The notes under the pieces were generated by a model that saw nothing but the letters and a program-made list of their open reading frames with translations, made no database searches and had not been told where the DNA came from. A stretch of 60,320 nt of DNA from JBNNGK01 sp050268245 (lineage in GTDB: Bacteria > Pseudomonadota > Gammaproteobacteria > Enterobacterales > Enterobacteriaceae), in NCBI RefSeq assembly GCF_050268245.1, contig NZ_JBNNGK010000021.1:1-60320 (forward strand). The letters run 5' to 3'. This document shows, piece after piece, positions 6,583-14,855 of this stretch (positions within the stretch are counted from its first letter, which is position 1; the number at the start of each line of letters is the position of its first letter). The translations under genes were made by a program, and so were the position numbers.

Positions 6583-7881
6583 ATGGACACTACACAGACC
6601 GGCACAATTACTTCTGCGGCTTCGGATTCGAGCAGTACCTGGCGTAAAACAGATACCATGTGGATGCTGGGCCTCTACGGCACGGCTATCGGCGCTGGGG
6701 TGCTGTTCCTGCCTATTAACGCGGGCATTGGTGGCCTGATTCCGCTCATCATCATGGCTATCATTGCTTTCCCAATGACGTTCTTCGCCCACCGTGGCCT
6801 ATGCCGTTTCGTTCTGTCCGGTAAAAATCCTGGGGAAGACATCACTGAAGTCGTCGAAGAACACTTCGGCATCAGTGCCGGTAAACTGATTACTCTGCTT
6901 TACTTCTTCGCGATCTATCCGATTCTGCTGGTTTACAGCGTAGCCATCACCAACACCGTCGACAGTTTCATCACGCATCAGTTAGGTATGACGTCGCCAC
7001 CGCGCGCAATTTTATCGCTAATTCTGATCCTCGGATTGATGGGCATTGTGCGTTTTGGCGAGCAAGCCATCGTAAAAACCATGAGCATTCTGGTATTTCC
7101 ATTTGTGGCAGTGCTGATGCTGTTAGCGCTCTATTTGATCCCAAACTGGACGGGCGCCATCTTTGAAAACGTCTCACTGTCAGGCACCGGTGCCGGCATG
7201 GGGCACGGCCTGATTATGACGCTGTGGCTGGCCATCCCTGTGATGGTGTTCTCATTCAACCACTCCCCCATCATCTCTGCGTTTGCCGTGGCTAAACGCG
7301 AAGAATACGGCCCAGATGCAGAAAAAAAATGCTCACGCATTTTAGGTTACGCGCACATTATGATGGTGCTGACCGTCATGTTCTTTGTATTTAGCTGCGT
7401 ATTGAGTCTGTCTCCAGCCAATCTGGCTGAGGCCAAAGCACAAAACATTTCGATATTGTCTTATCTGGCGAACCACTTCCATAACCCGATGATTGAGTAC
7501 ATCGCACCGGTTATCGCCTTCGTCGCTATCACCAAGTCATTCTTGGGCCACTACTTAGGCGCCCGTGAAGGTTTCAACGGTATAGTACATAAGTCTTTGA
7601 AGACCCGTGGTAAAACCATCAGCGCTAACAAGCTGAACCGTATTACGACGCTCTTCATGCTGGTCACGACTTGGGTTGTTGCAACGCTGAACCCAAGCAT
7701 TTTGGGAATGATTGAAACGCTGGGTGGCCCAATCATCGCCATGCTACTGTTCCTGATGCCTATGTATGCCATCCGCAAAGTCCCTGCAATGCGTAAATAC
7801 AGTGGCCATATCAGTAACGCTTTTGTGGTGCTGATGGGGCTGATTGCCATGTCGGCCATCCTGTACACCCTGTTTAGCTAA
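6583..7881 (+). CDS. sdaC: Serine/H+ symporter SdaC
   Basis: This 432-residue inner-membrane transporter imports L-serine with protons and matches E. coli SdaC nearly end to end (for example KTDTMWMLGLYGTAIGAG at the first helix and LGGPIIAMLLFLMPMYAI near the C-terminus). About eleven hydrophobic segments are visible. The ATG at 6583 was chosen over an upstream GTG at 6562 because GGAG lies six bases before it and because METTQT-like residues begin the E. coli protein. sdaB follows after 97 bp, so uptake and deamination of serine are encoded together. A CRP-like site and a long leader precede the gene. Confidence 0.96.
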   Translation: MDTTQTGTITSAASDSSSTWRKTDTMWMLGLYGTAIGAGVLFLPINAGIGGLIPLIIMAIIAFPMTFFAHRGLCRFVLSGKNPGEDITEVVEEHFGISAGKLITLLYFFAIYPILLVYSVAITNTVDSFITHQLGMTSPPRAILSLILILGLMGIVRFGEQAIVKTMSILVFPFVAVLMLLALYLIPNWTGAIFENVSLSGTGAGMGHGLIMTLWLAIPVMVFSFNHSPIISAFAVAKREEYGPDAEKKCSRILGYAHIMMVLTVMFFVFSCVLSLSPANLAEAKAQNISILSYLANHFHNPMIEYIAPVIAFVAITKSFLGHYLGAREGFNGIVHKSLKTRGKTISANKLNRITTLFMLVTTWVVATLNPSILGMIETLGGPIIAMLLFLMPMYAIRKVPAMRKYSGHISNAFVVLMGLIAMSAILYTLFS

Positions 7882-7889
7882 GCCCACAC

Positions 7890-7912
7890 CGCCGGCGCTT
7901 TTCGCGCCGGCG
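7890..7912 (+). other. GC-rich hairpin between sdaC and sdaB
   Basis: CGCCGGCG and CGCCGGCG pair as a perfect 8-bp self-complementary stem around a 7-nt loop. There is no T-run after it, so it probably acts as an intercistronic mRNA structure, for example in 3' end stability, and not as a terminator. Confidence 0.5.
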
Positions 7913-7978
7913 ACTCAGCACTACCTACCTTATTTCCACCTAGATTTACGCCTTTATTCACAATAAGGAGGCGAAGCC

Positions 7979-9346
7979 ATGGTTAGCGTTTTCGATATTT
8001 TCAAAATTGGTATCGGCCCGTCCAGTTCCCATACCGTCGGCCCAATGAAAGCCGGTAAAGAATTCACCGATGATTTAATTACCGCAGGCAGCCTTGAGCA
8101 AACCCAACGCATAGTGGTTGACGTCTACGGCTCATTGTCACTGACGGGGAAAGGCCACCACACGGATATTGCAATTATTATGGGGCTAGCAGGCAACTTG
8201 CCGCACGATGTCGACATCGATAGCATTCCTGGATTTATCCGTCATGTGGAGCAAAGCGGTCGCTTGATGATTGCCAACGGTCGCCATGACGTTGAATTCC
8301 CTCTATCCCGCAGCATGAATTTCCACAGTGATAATCTGCCGCTGCATGAAAACGGCATGCGAATCCGCGCATTCAACGGTGAGCACCTGCTACACAGCAA
8401 AACTTACTATTCAATCGGTGGTGGTTTCATTGTCGATGAGGCTCATTTCGGTCAACCTACCCACAACACCGCATCTGTGCCTTATCCGTTCAAAACCGCA
8501 CGCGACCTGCAACAACACTGTAAAGACGTCGGCCTGTCGCTATCTGGGTTAGTGATGCGCAATGAACTGGCGCTACGCAGTAAAGAAGAGATTGACGCAC
8601 ATTTTGCGGCAATTTGGCAGGTGATGCGTACTGGCATTAAGCGCGGCATGAATACCGAAGGGCTGCTCCCCGGCCCCATGAAGATACAACGTCGTGCCGC
8701 CGCATTACGCCGTCTCTTGGTGACCGGCGACAAGAATAATATCGATCCGATGAACGTGGTGGATTGGATTAATATGTTCGCCTTCGCGGTGAATGAAGAA
8801 AATGCCGCAGGCGGTCGCGTCGTGACCGCACCCACCAATGGCGCGTGCGGCATCATTCCGGCGGTGCTGGCCTATTACGATCGGTTCATCCGCCCCGTGA
8901 ACGCAAACTCCTACAGCCGTTTCTTCTTGTCTGCCGGCGTCATTGGCGCATTGTACAAAATGAATGCTTCGATTTCAGGCGCTGAAGTAGGTTGCCAAGG
9001 TGAAGTGGGTGTCGCCTGTTCAATGGCCGCGGCAGGATTGGCTGAGCTGATGGGCGGTAGCCCAGCACAGGTTTGCATTGCGGCGGAGATCGCGATGGAA
9101 CATCACCTAGGGCTAACCTGTGATCCTTTGGCCGGCCAGGTTCAAGTACCTTGCATCGAACGTAACGCCATTTCCGCCGTCAAAGCGGTGAATGCCGCAA
9201 GGATGGCATTACGCCGCACCAGTGAACCTCGTGTCTGTCTGGATAAAGTTATCGAAACTATGTATGAAACCGGCAAAGATATGAACGCCAAATACCGTGA
9301 AACCTCGCAGGGTGGGCTGGCAATCAAAGTGGTGGCCTGTCACTGA
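7979..9346 (+). CDS. sdaB: L-serine ammonia-lyase (L-serine deaminase 2)
   Basis: This 455-residue, single-chain [4Fe-4S] enzyme converts L-serine to pyruvate and ammonia in the cytoplasm. The N-terminus has the conserved GIGPSSSHTVGPMKAG segment. The catalytic domain shows APTNGACGIIPA, GCQGEVGVACSMAAAGL and CDPLAGQVQVPC, which carry the conserved cysteines of the iron-sulfur enzyme. AAGGAGG lies nine bases before the ATG. The sdaB name, as opposed to the paralogue sdaA, comes from its position behind sdaC, as in E. coli. Confidence 0.95.
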   Translation: MVSVFDIFKIGIGPSSSHTVGPMKAGKEFTDDLITAGSLEQTQRIVVDVYGSLSLTGKGHHTDIAIIMGLAGNLPHDVDIDSIPGFIRHVEQSGRLMIANGRHDVEFPLSRSMNFHSDNLPLHENGMRIRAFNGEHLLHSKTYYSIGGGFIVDEAHFGQPTHNTASVPYPFKTARDLQQHCKDVGLSLSGLVMRNELALRSKEEIDAHFAAIWQVMRTGIKRGMNTEGLLPGPMKIQRRAAALRRLLVTGDKNNIDPMNVVDWINMFAFAVNEENAAGGRVVTAPTNGACGIIPAVLAYYDRFIRPVNANSYSRFFLSAGVIGALYKMNASISGAEVGCQGEVGVACSMAAAGLAELMGGSPAQVCIAAEIAMEHHLGLTCDPLAGQVQVPCIERNAISAVKAVNAARMALRRTSEPRVCLDKVIETMYETGKDMNAKYRETSQGGLAIKVVACH

Positions 9347-9371
9347 TTACGCCGTGCGGTAACTATAATCA

Positions 9372-9404
9372 CTCAGGGCGCCATCCATTTGTCAGCGCCC
9401 TGAG
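9372..9404. terminator. Hairpin between convergent sdaB and dacC
   Basis: CTCAGGGCGC and GCGCCCTGAG form a perfect 10-bp stem with a 13-nt loop in the 67-bp gap between two converging genes. Neither side has a clear T-tract, so termination efficiency is uncertain. Confidence 0.5.
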
Positions 9405-9413
9405 CGTTACGCG

Positions 9414-10619
9414 TTAACCGAAGATTCCGCCGAACCACTGGGTAAACTGCATCACGATCCGATCCCAAATGCGGCTAAAGAAGTTACCCTCCTTCACTTC
9501 TTGCATCGCCACCAGTGGGCGTTGGTCGATAACTTTACCGTCCAGTTGGAAATCAATGGTACCAACCACTTGGTTTTTGGCTAACGGCGCCTGCAAAGCA
9601 TCACTATTCAATTTATAACTGGCCTTCAGATTTTTCATCTGCCCTTTAGGAATCGTGATCGATGCATCTTTCGCGACGCCTAGCGGAACTTCGCTGACAT
9701 CTCCAAACCATACGCGTTGAGTGATAAATGGCTTATCTGCTTTTATCGGCGTATGGGTTTCATAAAAACGAAACCCCCAAGTCAGCAGTTTCTCACTTTC
9801 ACTAAAACGCACGCGATTGCTTGGCGCGCCCAGCACCACCGAAATCAAGCGCATTGGGCCATCCGTCGCCGAGGCGACTAAGTTGTGCCCTGCTCCGCTG
9901 GTGTAACCCGTCTTGATTCCATCAACCGACAGGTTACTGCTCCACAGCAAGCGGTTACGGTTCACCTGCCGGATCTTGTTAAACGTGAACTCTTTCTCTT
10001 TATGTAGTGCATACTCGTCAGGCACATCACGGATCATCGCTTGACTCAGCAATGCCATATCACGCGCGGTGCTGTATTGGCCTTCCGCATCCAACCCATG
10101 CACCGTTAAAAAGTGGGTATTTTGCAAGCCTAAGTTTTTGGCATAACTGTTCATCAGGCTAACGAACGAATCCTGGCTGCCTGCAACATAGTCAGCCAAA
10201 GCAATACTGGCATCGTTGCCTGATTGAATAACAACACCTTTGTTCAATTCCATCACCGGAATCAGATCGCCCGGTTTGATGAACATCAACGATGAACCGC
10301 GCAGCACCGGATTCCCAGTGGCCCAAGCATCTTTACCCACGGTTACGTTATCGGTCGGCTTAATTTTGCCCGCTTTAATTGCCTGACCAATGACATAACT
10401 CGACATAATTTTGGTCAGGCTTGCCGGATCAAGCCGCTCATCGGGATTGCCTTCAGCGAGAATTTTGCCGCTGTTGTAGTCCATCAAAACAAACGCTTTG
10501 GCATCAACTTGAGGAGGCGCTGGCGGTGCCGCGGCCAGTACGGCCGGTGTTGCCAACACGAGAATACCGACGCTTATGGTCAGTTTTTTAACAGAAGAAG
10601 ATAACTTTTTTTTCATCAT
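9414..10619 (-). CDS. dacC: D-alanyl-D-alanine carboxypeptidase, PBP6 (DacC)
   Basis: The ATG at 10619 gives 401 residues; an in-frame TTG at 10643 would add eight. A signal peptide covers about residues 1-30. The penicillin-binding motifs are S67-L-T-K70, S133-G-N and K236-T-G. The C-terminus ends in an amphipathic segment (FFSRIWDRIVMQFTQWFGG) that binds the outer face of the inner membrane. The enzyme trims the terminal D-Ala from peptidoglycan pentapeptides. The sequence fits DacC (PBP6) better than DacD, and E. coli has the same order gstB-dacC-deoR. Confidence 0.94.
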   Translation of the reverse strand: MMKKKLSSSVKKLTISVGILVLATPAVLAAAPPAPPQVDAKAFVLMDYNSGKILAEGNPDERLDPASLTKIMSSYVIGQAIKAGKIKPTDNVTVGKDAWATGNPVLRGSSLMFIKPGDLIPVMELNKGVVIQSGNDASIALADYVAGSQDSFVSLMNSYAKNLGLQNTHFLTVHGLDAEGQYSTARDMALLSQAMIRDVPDEYALHKEKEFTFNKIRQVNRNRLLWSSNLSVDGIKTGYTSGAGHNLVASATDGPMRLISVVLGAPSNRVRFSESEKLLTWGFRFYETHTPIKADKPFITQRVWFGDVSEVPLGVAKDASITIPKGQMKNLKASYKLNSDALQAPLAKNQVVGTIDFQLDGKVIDQRPLVAMQEVKEGNFFSRIWDRIVMQFTQWFGGIFG

Positions 10620-10916
10620 GTCGTCGCCAGAATGTCCATTCAACCCATTGAAATAACGTTAACTGTCAAACCTGATAAGTTTTCAGCCAACCAGCGAGAA
10701 GTACTCATTGCACGTTTACTAACCGCAAGCGCCCTGCGATCTGATGCCGATTTTCGGCCAAACCCGTCACGGTCTTTGTAGTGAGTTTATTAGATTCATC
10801 TTATTTTTGCAGGGTTTAGCCTGAATTTTCTACATTTTTACATAACTGTACGCTTTGGATTAAAAACTAGTCAACCAAGTAAGCAGTGGCTTGCACCACA
10901 CTCTGACCAATACTTT
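10620..10916. other. Promoter region of dacC and non-coding DNA
   Basis: This stretch has no recognisable gene. It should contain the minus-strand promoter of dacC. The right end passes into a decayed HAD-hydrolase gene remnant. Confidence 0.4.
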
Positions 10917-11059
10917 ACACATATTCATCGCTACAGCGACGCCATTGACGGTCGCCGAGACTGGAATATGCCGATAGCGCCACGGTGATCAATCCAAAAG
11001 CCGATTTACATGCTCTCGCCATTCAACACGGTTGGGAAGTGTGTGGCTGGCAGTACTGA
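10917..11059 (+). pseudogene. C-terminal remnant of a HAD-family (IB-type) phosphatase gene
   Basis: One frame reads THIHRYSDAI, like the YSDS-I-ND metal-binding motif of HAD-IB phosphatases. A second frame then reads LEYADSATVINPKADLHALA and ends in GWEVCGWQY before a TGA at 11057. This is the typical C-terminus of the family (LEYAD-ATVINPK and GW-V--W). The two blocks are in different frames with bases missing between them, and no start or upstream catalytic domain is present. The fragment sits between dacC and gstB, which are adjacent in E. coli. Confidence 0.7.
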
Positions 11060-11152
11060 CGTTGAAGTAACAAAATATCATTTTAACGGTGACAACGGAC
11101 TGATTGTGGCGTAGGAATTAACCTATCCGTGAACCCGCTGAGGAGATCGTTT

Positions 11153-11773
11153 ATGTTAACCCTATGGGGCCGTGAAAATTCAAACAACGTCAGGAAAGTA
11201 CGCTGGTGCGCCGCAGAATTGGCATTGGACTACACCCATATTCCCGCCGGGGGCGCATACGGTAAAGTGAACGAAACCGCTTATCGCGCGTTGAACCCGA
11301 ACGGTTTGGTGCCGCTGCTGCAAGATGATGATTTTGTGCTGTGGGAATCTAACACTATCGTGCGTTATCTGGCGGCCAAATACGGTAAGGAACCGTTCTA
11401 CCGACAAGACGTGCAACAACGTGCTGCCGCCGAAAAATGGATGGACTGGACCACCGCCACCTTGGTGCCACCTTACCGCAGCGTATTTTGGGGACTGGTA
11501 CGGACTCAGCCCGATCAACGCGACATGCCAAAAATTGAAGCCGCAATCACCGAAATGGAGACGTGCCTCGATATCATCGAACACACGCTCAGTCAGCAAC
11601 CGTATCTGTCCGGTGATGCATTCGGTATCGGTGATATCCCTCTAGGCAGTTTTATGTACGCCTGGTTTGAAATGCCGATCGCGCGCCAACCGCGTCCGTC
11701 TATCGAACGTTGGTACCAGCAACTTCGCGCGCGACCAGCCTACCAGAGTACAGTGATGACAGCCCTGACATAA
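11153..11773 (+). CDS. gstB: Glutathione S-transferase family protein (GstB/YliJ type)
   Basis: This 206-residue protein has an N-terminal thioredoxin-like domain (MLTLWGRENSNNVRKV, then NPNGLVPLLQDDD and LWESNTIVRYLA, which bind glutathione) and an all-helical C-terminal domain. The ATG at 11153 has AGGAG eight bases upstream; a GTG at 11129 is a less likely start. E. coli GstB conjugates glutathione to bromoacetate-type electrophiles and lies next to dacC and yliI, as here. The true substrate in this organism is unknown. Confidence 0.85.
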   Translation: MLTLWGRENSNNVRKVRWCAAELALDYTHIPAGGAYGKVNETAYRALNPNGLVPLLQDDDFVLWESNTIVRYLAAKYGKEPFYRQDVQQRAAAEKWMDWTTATLVPPYRSVFWGLVRTQPDQRDMPKIEAAITEMETCLDIIEHTLSQQPYLSGDAFGIGDIPLGSFMYAWFEMPIARQPRPSIERWYQQLRARPAYQSTVMTALT

Positions 11774-11777
11774 TGTC

Positions 11778-11803
11778 TCATGACGCCCAGCGGGGCGTCA
11801 TGA
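11778..11803. terminator. Strong hairpin at the gstB/yliI convergence
   Basis: TCATGACGCCC and GGGCGTCATGA form a perfect 11-bp stem with a 4-nt loop. The stop codon of yliI is embedded in its right arm. It probably acts in both directions although no T-tract follows. Confidence 0.6.
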
Positions 11804-12898
11804 TTCCCCTACCCGTAGCAATTTGCCATCAGCGTCATCCGTTAACAGATACAGATAGCCGTCTGGCCCTACTCGCACCTCACGGATGCGCTCACCGCGA
11901 TCGCTCAACAAACGCTCCTCCGCGACCACGTTATCACCGTCCAATGTCAGGCGAATCAACTCTTTTTGTGCCAATGCCCCGATAAATAGCGAATGTTGCC
12001 AAGCGGGAAAACGAGCGGCATCGTAGAACGCCATGCCACTGATGCCCGGAGACACTTCCCAATGGTACAACGGCGCTTCGGTGCCTTCCGCATGTTGCCC
12101 TTTCGCTTCAGGTATCGGCAAACCAGAATAGTTAATGCCATGGGTTGCATGCGGCCAACCGTAATTTTTGCCGGCACGCGGAATATTAATTTCATCGCCA
12201 CCGCGCGGGCCATGCTCATGTTCCCACACCACACCGCTCCACGGATTCAGCGCTAACCCCTGCGGATTGCGGATGCCATATGACCAAATCTCCGATCGCT
12301 TACCCTGTTGATCGACAAACGGATTATCAGCCGGTATTTTGCCCACTGCCGTCAGCCGAACAATTTTTCCTTGCAGTTTATCTAACGCCTGCGCTGTTGG
12401 TCGTTGGTCGTTTTCGCCCAACGCAATGAACAGATCGCCATGCCGATCAAATACCAACTTGCCGCCAAAGTGGTTTCCCACGGACAATTTTGGCAGTTGG
12501 CGGAAGATCACCCGAAAATCCTCCAAACGAGTCAGATCGTCACTTAAGCGGCCGTAACCAACGGCGGTGCCCGCTTTCCCTTCATTATCACTTTCGGCAA
12601 AGCTCAGGTACACCCGCCGGTTGACGGCAAAGTCTGGCGACAGTACAACCTCTAACAATCCACCTTGGCCTTGCGCATAAACAGAAGGGGCACCTTCAAT
12701 GGGGGCTGACAGGCCGTGATCTTGATGCCATAAACGCAAGCGCCCAGGGCGTTCCGTAATCAACATACCTTGCGAGTTTGGCAAGAAAGCCAGCGACCAC
12801 GGGTGTTCTAGTTTATCCTGCAATAAGGTGACGGCGGGCGCGGCCTGCAACCAACCGCTGAATAACAGCATTCCGACGATCGAAAGTACTCTGGGCAT
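11798..12898 (-). CDS. yliI: Soluble aldose sugar dehydrogenase, PQQ-dependent (YliI/Asd)
   Basis: This 366-residue protein is a six-bladed beta-propeller of the glucose/sorbosone dehydrogenase family with an N-terminal signal peptide (residues 1-19, ending LQA/AP). Conserved segments include LEHPWSLAFLP, GNHFGGKLVFDRHGDLFIAL, SYGIRNPQGLALNP and EHEHGPRGGDEINI, which contain the PQQ and calcium ligands in the family. The E. coli homologue oxidises aldoses in the periplasm when PQQ is supplied. GGAGG lies directly upstream. It converges with gstB, as in E. coli. Confidence 0.92.
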   Translation of the reverse strand: MPRVLSIVGMLLFSGWLQAAPAVTLLQDKLEHPWSLAFLPNSQGMLITERPGRLRLWHQDHGLSAPIEGAPSVYAQGQGGLLEVVLSPDFAVNRRVYLSFAESDNEGKAGTAVGYGRLSDDLTRLEDFRVIFRQLPKLSVGNHFGGKLVFDRHGDLFIALGENDQRPTAQALDKLQGKIVRLTAVGKIPADNPFVDQQGKRSEIWSYGIRNPQGLALNPWSGVVWEHEHGPRGGDEINIPRAGKNYGWPHATHGINYSGLPIPEAKGQHAEGTEAPLYHWEVSPGISGMAFYDAARFPAWQHSLFIGALAQKELIRLTLDGDNVVAEERLLSDRGERIREVRVGPDGYLYLLTDDADGKLLRVGES

Positions 12899-13029
12899 GC
12901 AACCTCCTGATTAAAAAGCGTGCTCATTGAGTGTAGCCCAGCCCGGCGAGTTCACGGTTTAATCCTATTTTCAATACGTTGCTTTTTAACTGCACAGTGC
13001 TTAGGTTAGTGGATAATCAAGGAGGCAGC

Positions 13030-13449
13030 ATGAATATCACCGTAACCGATACGCTCAACGAAGAAGCCCTCGATGCCATTCGTCAAGGGTTAATGGCGCA
13101 TAACCGCCCCTTTATCGATCCCCGTCAACGCAAGCCGCTCGGCGTTTTTGTTCGCGACGCAACCGGAGAGATTGTCGCCGGATTGACCGCCATCACCTGG
13201 GGGAATTGGCTGAGTATCGACTGGTTATGGGTGGCGGAATCGCAGCGTGGGGGCGGGATAGGTAAGCAGGTCATACTGGCTGCTGAGCAAGCAGCCATGG
13301 CGCGAGGTTGCCGCTATTCACGCCTGGATACGTTTAGTTTTCAGGCGCGCCCCTTTTACGAAAAACTGGGTTATCAGTTGCAAATGACACTGCAAAATTA
13401 TCCGATCGAACACGAGTGTTATTTTCTGACCAAAAAACTCACTGATTAG
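13030..13449 (+). CDS. GNAT-family N-acetyltransferase
   Basis: This 139-residue protein has the GNAT fold. LSIDWLWVAESQRGGGIGKQ forms beta-strand 4 and the acetyl-CoA pyrophosphate loop (Q/RxxGxG/A type), and FSFQARPFYEKLGYQ is the C-terminal motif. The ATG at 13030 is preceded by AAGGAGG; an upstream in-frame start at 12979 adds a segment unlike the family. The substrate cannot be read from sequence. It stands alone between divergent yliI and convergent yeeZ. Confidence 0.85.
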   Translation: MNITVTDTLNEEALDAIRQGLMAHNRPFIDPRQRKPLGVFVRDATGEIVAGLTAITWGNWLSIDWLWVAESQRGGGIGKQVILAAEQAAMARGCRYSRLDTFSFQARPFYEKLGYQLQMTLQNYPIEHECYFLTKKLTD

Positions 13450-13547
13450 CCCGTCGAACAGCGGAAGTAAAAGCAGGGGGAGAGGTTAAATAAGGCGCAA
13501 AAATACCGGTTAGTGGCGAACGGCTGCGGGAAGAAAAAACGATTAGC

Positions 13548-13579
13548 GACGGCACGATGGCAAAGTCATTCGTGCCGTC
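13548..13579 (-). terminator. Terminator after yeeZ
   Basis: GACGGCACGA and TCGTGCCGTC form a perfect 10-bp stem six bases past the yeeZ stop codon. On the minus strand a TTTTTT run follows about eight bases after the stem. It may also act on the converging GNAT gene. Confidence 0.6.
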
Positions 13580-13585
13580 AATAGA

Positions 13586-14410
13586 TTAACTGACCGGCAT
13601 CCGCGCAGGATCAGGATATTGGTATGCAAAACCCAGCTCTTTGCAAATGCGGCTGCCATCCACCAGCCGTCCTTCCTCTTCCGCTTCTTCAGCAAACTGC
13701 GGCGGCGTCAATTGCAGCTGTTCCGCCAGCGCAGGATAAAATTCACGTTTGATCGGATGGTGTGGCGCACACAGATTGTAAACATGGCCGCCTTTTGACT
13801 GTTGCAACAACCGTTGAATAGCCGCAATCACATCGTCTTGGTGCACTAAGTTAACGCCTAACGAGCCGCCTTTCACATCCACCTTACCCGCCAAGAATCG
13901 CCCCGGATGCCGTTCGGCACCGACTAACCCCGCCAGACGCAAAATATCCACTGACGTATTAGGTAATTCATGCAGCCAACGTTCCAACTCAGCCAAGACA
14001 CGACCGGAAGCGGTCACCGGTTTGATGGGCGAATCTTCATCAAGCATGCCGGGATAATCACCGTACACCGACGTAGAGCTGGTGAAAATAATACGCGGAA
14101 CGTTATTCGCCATCGCGCTATCAATTAATATGCGTACCGCATTAAAATAGTTCTCACTGCCTGCCACGGTTCGACGCGCCGGTAGCGTGACGACCAGCGC
14201 ATCTACCTGTAACAACACCTCGAGATCGTCAGGATCGCAAATCAACTCTGGCGTCAGTTCCAGTTGGTAGCATTCAATGCCGCTCATCCGCGCGGCTTCC
14301 ACCCCATCCGAGGTGGTTTTAGTGCCAACCACTTCAAACCCGTGGTTCATCAATGACATTGCTAACGGCATGCCGAGCCAACCCAGGCCAACAATGGCGA
14401 CTTTTTTCAT
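13586..14410 (-). CDS. yeeZ: NAD(P)-binding epimerase-like protein YeeZ
   Basis: This 274-residue protein has an extended short-chain dehydrogenase fold. Its Rossmann motif GLGWLG is at residues 8-13, and the mid-protein segment FTSSTSVYGDYPG resembles the S-Y region of sugar epimerases, although the usual YxxxK lysine is not obvious. Length and sequence agree with E. coli YeeZ, whose reaction is not established. The gene lies immediately upstream of and divergent to the his operon, as in E. coli. Confidence 0.88.
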   Translation of the reverse strand: MKKVAIVGLGWLGMPLAMSLMNHGFEVVGTKTTSDGVEAARMSGIECYQLELTPELICDPDDLEVLLQVDALVVTLPARRTVAGSENYFNAVRILIDSAMANNVPRIIFTSSTSVYGDYPGMLDEDSPIKPVTASGRVLAELERWLHELPNTSVDILRLAGLVGAERHPGRFLAGKVDVKGGSLGVNLVHQDDVIAAIQRLLQQSKGGHVYNLCAPHHPIKREFYPALAEQLQLTPPQFAEEAEEEGRLVDGSRICKELGFAYQYPDPARMPVS

Positions 14411-14563
14411 CTGTTCCTCTCTTGAAGATCGCAGCGCTTATCGATTAAGGCTACGCCACTCTGACAAGCGTGACAATCGACATCCTGTATGGTTACGTAA
14501 AGTGGTATTTAGCTAATAATTATACCTGTTTCAATAAATTAAATTTATGACCGTAAAAAAGTG

Positions 14564-14593
14564 TTGCACGAGGGATAGCCTATAGTTTAGGTT
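14564..14593 (+). promoter_or_regulatory. Promoter of the histidine operon
   Basis: TTGCAC (14564-14569) and TAGGTT (14588-14593) are separated by 18 bp. The same -10 hexamer and spacing occur in the E. coli and Salmonella hisG promoter (TTGCTT-N18-TAGGTT). The leader peptide ATG follows 44 bp after the -10 element. Confidence 0.75.
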
Positions 14594-14637
14594 AATTAGC
14601 AATGCAGTTATCAATTACCATGATTAAGAGATTACAC

Positions 14638-14685
14638 ATGACGCGTATTCAGTTCAGCCACCATCATCACCATCATCCTGACTAG
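14638..14685 (+). CDS. hisL: his operon leader peptide
   Basis: A 15-codon frame encodes MTRIQFSHHHHHHPD. Six consecutive histidine codons make it the sensor of His-tRNA charging: stalling here favours the antiterminator and transcription of the structural genes. The E. coli peptide has seven histidines in a row, so this version is one shorter and has Ser in place of Lys before the run. Confidence 0.96.
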   Translation: MTRIQFSHHHHHHPD

Positions 14686-14754
14686 TCTTTCAGGCGATGT
14701 GTGCTGGGAGACGGTTTTAGACTCTTCCAGTGGCGCGCGAAATGTAACAGAGAG

Positions 14755-14787
14755 CCCTCGGAAGATTTCTTCCGAGGGTTTTTTTTT
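14755..14787 (+). terminator. his attenuator terminator
   Basis: CCCTCGGAAG and CTTCCGAGGG form a perfect 10-bp stem with a 4-nt loop followed by nine T residues. It lies between hisL and hisG and is the regulated terminator of the his attenuation system. Confidence 0.95.
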
Positions 14788-14855
14788 GGCTTCGGACAGA
14801 CAGAATACAAAATTTATAATTATTTCATAAGATTACAGAAAATACAGAGGTTACC

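Noticed and set aside
9052..9062. ops core GGCGGTAG on the plus strand
   Set aside because: It lies inside the sdaB coding region, lacks the other JUMPStart blocks and is most likely chance codon content.
10620..10643. TTG start adding eight residues to DacC
   Set aside because: TTG is a weak start and the extension would precede a normal signal peptide beginning at MMKKKL.
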